Shown here piece after piece: positions 61,401 to 64,000 of a stretch of 64,000 nucleotides of DNA (position 1 is the first letter of the stretch; every line of letters begins with the position of its first letter). Below the pieces are notes generated by a model that was not told where the DNA came from, did no database searches, and worked only from the letters and a program-made list of their open reading frames with translations. Both the position numbers and the translations under genes were made by a program. Origin of the DNA: Lumbricus rubellus (lineage: Eukaryota > Annelida > Clitellata > Crassiclitellata > Lumbricidae); the NCBI GenBank assembly GCA_945859605.1, contig OX243814.1, forward strand, positions 22,499,345 through 22,563,344, in the 5' to 3' direction.

Positions 61401-61783
61401 AGGCAGGCACTTGTCTAGGGCGAAAAATTCCTAGGAGGCATTAAATTTCTAGGGGGAAGGGCGCAAAGAATGTGTTTTAGCAGTTTCATGTTTTTAACTT
61501 GTTTAGCCATTACCCAATAAATTAACATTATCCATGCTTCGATGAAGGTCCTGCTAATAAAAAATATATAAAATAAAAAATATATAAAAATGCATAATGG
61601 CATGAGTGGTACATAAGATAACCTACCTTTATAAAAGCACCATCATCAAAGACTGGAGGCAGACCATCTCTGAAGTCATCAAAGCCATCTTTCATAAAAG
61701 TCCAGGACTTGACATCAAAGTAGACAGCTTTACCTTGAGGATCAAGAGATCGAATATATTTGCCCTTCAGTCTTTCCTTCCAC
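38123..61783 (-). CDS. FAM47E-like: FAM47E-like gene, nine exons, split over >23 kb
   Basis: Host gene on the minus strand. Exons in transcription order (plus coordinates): 61783-61627, 60921-60703, 57473-57298, 51350-51236, ~50647-50522 (acceptor uncertain), 50457-50209, 49839-49678, 43911-43834, 38239-38123 (TAA). Junctions have GT-AG sites and joining phases, except the uncertain acceptor. Diagnostic segments: SWTFMKDGFDDFRDGLPP (exon 1 here), HPLALYPHLEDCLPPD (2), LFEDVVEILDPEMKYVL (3), FCNWVSSLGG...GYETKPALSVP (6), VPSWIKFKYGAWYLKPKTWK (7), DLAVMHGTKLFKDFV (8). These match, in order, FAM47E/FAM47 family blocks as I recall them (VFVKEGLDDFR, HPLALYPNLEE, YETKPS, KYGAWYLNPK, LHGTVAFKDFI). 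About 465 codons are seen. The true 5' end was not found. The vertebrate family has been linked to nuclear/chromatin roles; function here is unknown. AATAAA (minus) lies at 38096-38091. Confidence 0.85.
38400..38720 (+). mobile_element. RLE-type LINE with large internal deletion, fragment 13
   Basis: RPMAIGYYWRRLTSECAKKY (RT palm-adjacent region, about 38452-38520) is fused almost directly to the C-terminal block LETCFLLQRLSITVQRF (about 38610-38665). Everything between, including YxDD, knuckle and nuclease, is gone. It lies in the last FAM47E-like intron. Confidence 0.75.
38855..39060 (+). mobile_element. RLE-type LINE, degraded fragment 14
   Basis: Readable remnants in shifting frames: IIHRSLIKAVFPAIKEPRG (about 38865-38920) and LVWDATVVDTLAL (about 38997-39035). 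The nuclease PD motif is scrambled. Confidence 0.6.
39690..40440 (+). mobile_element. RLE-type LINE, N-terminal half, fragment 15
   Basis: Contains KGARASVGRLLTTVINRILS-like sequence (about 39728-39787), RGGKRHNLTSSIKKRVHEFF (39862-39925), then ORF 39988-40443 with AAAVSSKLEDANIRATVRIL, CSDDKP and a mutated GPDG motif (EGPDLPDGLRPQHILDL). It extends further 5' than most copies and stops abruptly at 40441, where an RTE element begins. Confidence 0.75.
40441..42065 (+). mobile_element. RTE-type LINE, internally deleted, with an inserted AT-rich repeat
   Basis: The upstream region 40441-40860 matches the one at 24110-23680 (opposite strand). The APE endonuclease start is KKERLNIGTWNIRTMARPGK with LNILGLAEVRWKEGGELI (40875-41026), ending at VDITI near 41190. 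About 390 bp of AT-rich sequence follows. The C-terminal part 41600-42040 reads LTVLLYGAETWWVSKANMKR, RRILGITWKDKIRNEDV, RGRPRKTWRDMV and DRVTWRSCVARC. The RT core is missing. Confidence 0.82.
42215..42700 (-). mobile_element. RTE-type LINE 3' end
   Basis: Minus-strand C-terminus GRGRPRKNWMESLREDLQDL and NRVEWRNCIARCAELHGKD, closely parallel to the plus-strand copy ending at 42040. Decayed sequence with AETWPMTVANGKRLEAAHH-like remnants continues to about 42700. The two copies are tail-to-tail, ~155 bp apart. Confidence 0.75.
43585..43795 (-). mobile_element. tRNA-derived SINE, copy S3
   Basis: Reverse-complement SINE: tail ATATAGCGCCCCTTCAAG, body, GGATTCGAACCTGCAACC B-box region, then ACTACACCACCATGCTCCAC. 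It ends about 40 bp from the 43834-43911 exon of the FAM47E-like gene. Confidence 0.85.
43960..44712 (+). mobile_element. RTE-type LINE fragments with mariner MITE
   Basis: RT remnant [20 protein letters not shown] (about 43975-44035) with DWRDRRRLIGNL, then after the MITE at 44194-44309 the C-terminal part ILGISWRDHIRNEELL (44352-44399), RKRGRPRNTWRHAF and DRAEWRGLVDQCSDRNW. It belongs to the same family as 20930-24110, with the palm and FADD segment deleted. Confidence 0.75.
44194..44309. mobile_element. Mariner-like MITE (116 bp)
   Basis: Inverted ends TAGGGTGGAGTGAAAAAA and TTTTTTCACTCCACCCTA with terminal TA. Too short to encode protein. Confidence 0.8.
44713..45010. mobile_element. Fragment related to the mariner-like foldback at 22182
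   Basis: Begins TACAGGGAAGGCCATAAAAAG and contains GGTTTTTTGCCAATACC and AACAAAAGTTATAGCACTTTT, as in the 22-23 kb element. One end only is clear. Confidence 0.65.
45011..46050. other. AT-rich intronic DNA
   Basis: Intron of the FAM47E-like gene. No exon-like or terminal-repeat structure supported. Confidence 0.35.
46050..46435. repeat. Tandem duplication, ~193-bp unit
   Basis: Two diverged units, each with GGCATTTG...AACATxTxxAxATTTA, ATCACAAGGACTACCACCCA and GTGATATGACAGTC. A shorter inverted copy (AGCATGATCTAGCAAGTTTGGAC) follows at about 46466. Confidence 0.75.
46542..49023. mobile_element. Foldback DNA element E5 (GGACAAAATGGTAT units), 8-bp TSD
   Basis: Left arm 46542-~46854 begins GGTTCTAGGACAAAATGG. 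Right arm ~48645-49023, read inward, begins GGTGACCGGACAAAATGG. Each has more than 20 units of about 14-15 bp. The TSD AAAACATG lies at 46534-46541 and 49024-49031. Unit-to-unit variants (ATTGGGAC, GGATAAAATGG, CGCGGAC) occur in the same order in both arms. The interior ~1.8 kb holds a CR1/L2 LINE tail and no transposase. Located in a FAM47E-like intron. Confidence 0.92.
47030..47690 (-). mobile_element. CR1/L2-type LINE 3' end nested in E5
   Basis: Minus-strand reading: NILILQKRAIRFVAK (about 47600-47650), YRDYFKFSADIRERSLRNTN, then WNSIPLDIRSLPSLRLFKRE ending at a stop near 47250. This is the standard C-terminus of L2/CR1-like ORF2. The 3' UTR continues to about 47030. Confidence 0.75.
49195..49540 (-). 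mobile_element. Ty3/gypsy LTR retrotransposon relic
   Basis: Minus-strand ORF 49522-49223 reads LGLCNYYRRFVKGYFKTAAS, ETLKSALIKTPILAFPDMNK and ASNSAIVFILSQ. This is the junction of reverse transcriptase and RNase H in gypsy Pol. No LTRs or other domains nearby. It lies in a FAM47E-like intron. Confidence 0.8.
50745..50960 (-). mobile_element. tRNA-derived SINE, copy S4
   Basis: Tail TTATAGCAACCCTTCAAGCT, body, then GGATTCGAACCTGCAACT and CACTACACCACTGTGCACCAC. It lies between the fourth and fifth recognisable FAM47E-like exons. Confidence 0.85.
51650..52372 (-). mobile_element. CR1/L2-type LINE 3' portion
   Basis: Minus-strand ORF 52360-51935, then 51928-51743, contains CNSLLVDSPKSLLDRLQSVL, VLHWLPVPQRIEFKICLLVY, YKSLHGSAPDYV, GDRAFSVAGPRCWNSLPPAL and FKSTIKTHLFLKAY. 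The 3' end is a TAA-type tail at 51652-51677. Two more copies occur at 58870-59960 (split) and 61835-62235. Confidence 0.85.
52386..52443. repeat. (AAGT)n microsatellite
   Basis: About fourteen AAGT units. Shorter AAGT runs recur at 63343 and 63388. Confidence 0.95.
52540..52880 (+). mobile_element. Jockey/CR1-type RT fragment
   Basis: In shifting plus-strand frames: GLPQGSVLGPILYMIYTSE-like sequence near 52595-52650, LYADDVQAY near 52690-52716, and LNPTKTKFIWLGNRKQLAKI (52808-52867). Too short and shifted to be active. Confidence 0.7.
53568..55485. mobile_element. Foldback DNA element E6 (CATTTCGTCG units), 8-bp TSD
   Basis: Left arm 53568-~53949 begins GGTGGCCGTTCATTTCGTCG. Right arm ~55097-55485, read inward, begins GGTTCCCTATCATTTCGTCG. 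Arms of ~380 bp are tandem ATTTCGTCG-plus-spacer units and match one another unit by unit, including rare TTTCAATTGGTCG and TTCGTTTCGTCG variants. The TSD GCCTTATG lies at 53560-53567 and 55486-55493. The interior includes a 141-bp-period tandem duplication (atagtgtttt at 54701 and 54842) and a short coding-like stretch near its right arm. Confidence 0.93.
55690..56655 (+). mobile_element. RTE-type LINE, degraded
   Basis: Scattered plus-strand matches: LINIYIKKLIQDAMELTGEG (about 55810-55870), [14 protein letters not shown] (about 55912-55955), NGEEVEQVKSF, then RGLSKDLKKRL (about 56234-56270) and LYGSETWTIRKEDIKRLEAF in shifted frame. Same family as 20930-24110. Inside the 53498-56767 hAT element. 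Confidence 0.75.
56926..57099. repeat. ~174-bp near-perfect palindrome
   Basis: Left arm (TTTTATGTTCCAATTTCTCC ... AGTTGCTCTGTCT) and its reverse complement (AGACAGAGCAACTTGGAGAC ... GGAACATAAAAG) pair over about 80 bp with only a few mismatches around a ~12-bp loop. Located in the FAM47E-like intron ~200 bp from the 57298-57473 exon. No TSD clearly seen. Confidence 0.85.
57657..57745. repeat. Unclassified repeat, GTGTTTCCGG...TGGGTAGGTAGGT
   Basis: GTGTTTCCGGCAACAGAG, AAAATTGGGTAGGTAGGTAG and AAAATATTTTTATTTTGGTG in order. The same series occurs at 41206-41280. In both places it directly borders a LINE coding fragment. Confidence 0.7.
57746..58868 (+). mobile_element. RLE-type LINE, C-terminal half, fragment 16
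   Basis: Plus-strand pieces 57750-58022 (LNDIQWLQ, RNGGLGMRRVTMLASSAFLA) and ORF 58120-58818 (APHVGDWLSTVPVVLCGLGL, HHGLVCKKSKGRSSRHFAMN, nuclease region KRPAGAMLIPC...WDVTS, IALETLGPINLSG, SMYLFQRLFICT). The nuclease RPD is mutated to RPA, so the endonuclease is predicted dead although the frame is open. It resembles copy 10 at 12670-15320 most. Confidence 0.82.
58870..59965 (-). mobile_element. CR1/L2-type LINE 3' UTR fragment, split by a hAT element
   Basis: 58870-58952 plus 59884-59965 match the 3' end at 51650-51780 (GATTTCTATGGCGC, TTACAAGGGCGCCTCACAT, ACTAAACAGCAGGATAGGCC). The intervening 58953-59883 is a hAT insertion. Confidence 0.8.
58953..59883. mobile_element. hAT-like element (931 bp)
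   Basis: Ends CAGAGGTTCTCAACC and GGTTGAGAACCCCTG. Subterminal GTGTGTCGCG words are repeated near both ends. TSD TACTAAAG/TACTAAAC (seven of eight) at 58945-58952 and 59884-59891. No transposase. A reversed partial copy lies at 60371-60463. Confidence 0.85.
60002..60338. mobile_element. hAT MITE (337 bp)
   Basis: Ends CAGGGGTGTCAAA and TTTGACACCCCTG with repeated TGGCCCGCxxx inside. Perfect TSD GTGTAATG at 59994-60001 and 60339-60346. Confidence 0.92.
60371..60463. mobile_element. Partial copy of the 58953-59883 hAT family
   Basis: Reverse orientation: AACACACCAATTTTTCGCGAC ... ACACACTGCTTGAGAACCTCTG. Single end. Confidence 0.7.
60955..61335 (+). mobile_element. CR1/L2-type LINE 3' end fragment
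   Basis: Plus-strand reading AVPPLWNKLMPAL...QVFHSKLNILLFHTAN, the CR1/L2 C-terminal signature, followed by a 3' UTR (GGTTCCCGCAACTTAGCTTT, TGTGGGCGCTGTAGAAG). The UTR matches the reverse strand at about 54020-54070. Confidence 0.65.
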
Positions 61784-61834
61784 CTGTTGCAAAAACATAA
61801 GATCTGGATTTTATGTAAAAGTGAAAAAAGTAAT

Positions 61835-62235
61835 CAGAATAATAATAATAATAATAATAACAATGACGATTTCTATGGAGCCGTAACAAAGCCATGCCGT
61901 TACAAGGGCGCCTCACATACTAAACTAAACAGCAGGATAGGCCTTGAAGAATAAATGAGTCTTAAGTCCGGATTTGAAGGAGTCAACCGAGCCAGCCGCT
62001 CGCAGGGCGGGAGGAAGACTGTTCCAGCATCTGGGGCCGACCACTGAGAAAGTGCGGTCACCGAAACGGGTTTTCATCCGCCGTACGCGAAGATTGCTTT
62101 TGTCAAGCGATCTAAGTCGCAACCCGGAGGCGGAGTGCGACACGATGCAGTAATCACACATATAATTAATTGTAGTGGCTCCGTGGAGGGACTTGTAAAC
62201 AAGCAGACAAATCTTAAAGTCAACCCTCTGGGTGA
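61835..62235 (-). mobile_element. CR1/L2-type LINE 3' end, third copy
   Basis: Minus-strand ORF 62161-61925 contains RMKTRFGDRTFSVVGPRCWN and FKSGLKTHLFFKAYPAV, about 90% like the copy at 51650. TAA tail at 61838-61860. A hAT-like end (AGGGGTTCTCAAACTTTA) follows at 62234. Confidence 0.8.
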
Positions 62236-62239
62236 GGGG

Positions 62240-63750
62240 TTCTCAAACTTTATTTTTATTGTACCCCAAAGTAAAGACATCGAATGATGGCGTACCCTCC
62301 AGCAAAGTCAGATCAGAATCAAAATGCCATTGCGAAGTCCCCTTGCAGTGACAACTAAAAGTCCTTGTAATCATTGGTGACATTGTCTATTAGAGTTGTA
62401 GCCCATATACAGGGAGCAAAATTTAAAATATTTATATGTATAGAACTTTTAATCATGTAATCATATCAACAAAAAGGGAAAATAAATTTGGTCTATAACC
62501 TCTGTAACAAAGGGCTATCCTGTAGCGTTTGGCTAGTGCTGTGGGCTTGTTTTGTGTTTTGACTAGCACAGATTTCTGGTTTAATATTTGTCAATTTCAA
62601 ATGCAAATTTATTCCATATTTGCCTTTGATGGAAATAATAGCTTAAAACCAGTTTCACACAGATATGATGTGCTCAAAGGAATCATAAATTTTCAAGCTT
62701 GACCACAAATTAGTACTTAGGCCAACTCAGCTATCCCCCCATTTGAGCTCTAGGCCTATATAAGCTGAGAATTTCTGGCTTTGGTTCTTTCAACCACATT
62801 TGTAAAAAACCCTTGTTTTTCTTTCCAAAAAACGGTTGTTTTTTTCGTTTTTTATTTTTCACATCGTTTTTATTTTTTACTTAACTGTATTTATTTATTT
62901 ACTGTCTATTATTATTTTCCTTAATTTAATTTAGCTTCGTAAAGTATTCGCAATTAGATGGGTTTTAGAATTGGGCGAATACAAGTCGGAGTGAGATTTG
63001 TGTTAGAGCGAATGTGAGGAACGCTGAGCTGTATCGGCAACCTCACTCCTGTTTTTCCCGTTTCCCACTATGTGCGCCTCTGAATAGTTATTCTGCAAGA
63101 GGTGCTTTATAAATCCTTATAAATCCTTAAATACAAAACAAATTAACAGTTGTTTTACATTAGCCTACTTTTCATGTATAGTATACTATATTATTACTTC
63201 GATTTGTGCTATATTGCATTTTTCGGTAATCTCGAAGACTGCATGCCCGTACTCTAAACAATATGGCTGCCAACGATTGCACTAAAATAGAGCGCAGCCA
63301 CCTATCGACTGCATCCCAACATGCATCCCCATATGCAAAGCGCTCAGTAAGTAAGTAACTGGCTCCTTGCCCACATGCAAGAAGAGTAAGTAAGTAAGCA
63401 ACAGTCAAAATTTAAAGCAATTTGGATAAGGAACGTTTAATGTGATCAAACAATAACGCAACATACCCGGTACGCAAAATGGCGTCACGAATTGTCACGT
63501 TTAATACATTCTAACAACAAAGCTACGATAAAGCTACCGAATTAATAGAAATAAGCCCTTTGATGCCAAGCGAAATAAAATCTAAATTAGCCTATGCTAT
63601 AGCTTCAAAAGCGCCAGGCTAAATGTGTTAGAGCGGATGTAATAATAGGTTCGAAAGTGCCAAATTCGGTAAAACTTCAGTTTAGGTGCGTAAATTATTT
63701 CTCATGATTTCAAACTAGATAGTTGTCTGAAATTATCTTTAACACTGTAA
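62240..63750. other. No confident gene; AT-rich with a LINE 3' UTR-like patch
   Basis: 62234 begins with a hAT-like end without a visible partner. 62990-63130 resembles LINE 3' UTR sequence (TGCGCCTCTGAATAG, GCTTTATAAATCC). Short AAGT runs occur at 63343-63395. The first exon of the FAM47E-like gene may lie here but I could not identify it. Confidence 0.35.
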
Positions 63751-63755
63751 CAAAC

Positions 63756-63799
63756 ATGTCCTCATCACGGAATCGGTTGCGGAAGACAAATTCATGGAG
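63756..63799 (+). CDS. Possible first coding exon of a divergent gene
   Basis: ATG in good context (ACAAACATGT) starts MSSSRNRLRKTNSW and ends at a consensus donor GAG|GTAAGAAG. No partner exon is visible before the window ends, so this is tentative. It would be transcribed away from the FAM47E-like gene. Confidence 0.25.
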
Positions 63800-63824
63800 G
63801 TAAGAAGTGAAGGAAGATTTTCAT

Positions 63825-64000
63825 CCATCTAACTTCAATTTAATCGAAAACATTTTCATCAATCCAGCTCCAATTTAATCAAAACATTTTTATCCATCCA
63901 GCTCTACTTTACGCAAAAAGATTTTCATCAACAACATCCAGCTTCTATTTCAGCCATAAAATACCTTCATCCAGCTTCGATTTCTCAAGCGCTTATTTCG
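63825..64000. repeat. Minisatellite related to the one inside E2
   Basis: Repeated TTTTCATCAATCCAGCTCCA / CATCCATCCAGCTCTA units of about 36-38 bp, the reverse complement of the 19250-19515 units. Continues to the window edge. Confidence 0.8.

Noticed and set aside
62234..62300. Complete hAT element starting AGGGGTTCTCAAACTTTA
   Set aside because: No matching inverted end located downstream, so only an orphan end can be claimed.
63172..63408. Minus-strand 78-codon ORF as first exon of the FAM47E-like gene
   Set aside because: No similarity to the family N-terminus and no donor of the required phase; it overlaps AAGT repeats.

Overview
The window is eukaryotic, from a repeat-rich animal genome. 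It has short exons with GT-AG introns, canonical poly(A) signals, tRNA-derived SINEs, many non-LTR retrotransposons, hAT and mariner elements, and long (TAA)n and (CATA)n microsatellites. A FAM47E-like gene, an SLC17 (sialin/VGLUT-type) transporter gene, and RLE-, RTE- and CR1/L2-type LINEs together suggest a marine invertebrate, perhaps a non-vertebrate deuterostome. The sequence alone does not fix the phylum. Nothing looks bacterial.

Layout. From 1 to about 16.1 kb is a graveyard of at least twelve truncated copies of one LINE group with a restriction-like endonuclease (R2/R4/HERO-type: RT, CCHC-like knuckle, RPD...D nuclease). The copies are separated by (TAA)n arrays and some carry later insertions. 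From 16.6 to 20.0 kb lies a minus-strand Jockey/CR1-like LINE. From 20.1 to 33.2 kb are six exons of the 3' half of an SLC17 gene (+ strand). Its introns hold an RTE LINE carrying a mariner-like foldback, a second RTE LINE, and two foldback elements. From 33.8 to 38.1 kb is intergenic repeat, including a decayed gene of a multicopy, probably transposon-derived protein family. From 38.1 to 61.8 kb is a FAM47E-like gene on the minus strand. At least nine exons are recognisable, and its introns are full of LINE, hAT, gypsy, SINE and foldback insertions. The two host genes converge. From 61.8 kb to the end are LINE fragments, a possible plus-strand first exon and a minisatellite.

Most notable is a set of six foldback DNA elements (7250-8165, 19095-19852, 31609-32169, 32208-32846, 46542-49023, 53568-55485). 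Each has arms built from a short tandem unit in inverted orientation and is flanked by a perfect 8-bp target duplication. Unit sequence and interior differ between elements. Five of the six also show the same two-ended asymmetry, one GGTT-type and one GGTG/GGTA-type terminus (one terminus of the first element is degenerate). Two of them sit in LINE coding sequence, and removing the element plus one duplication restores the frame exactly.
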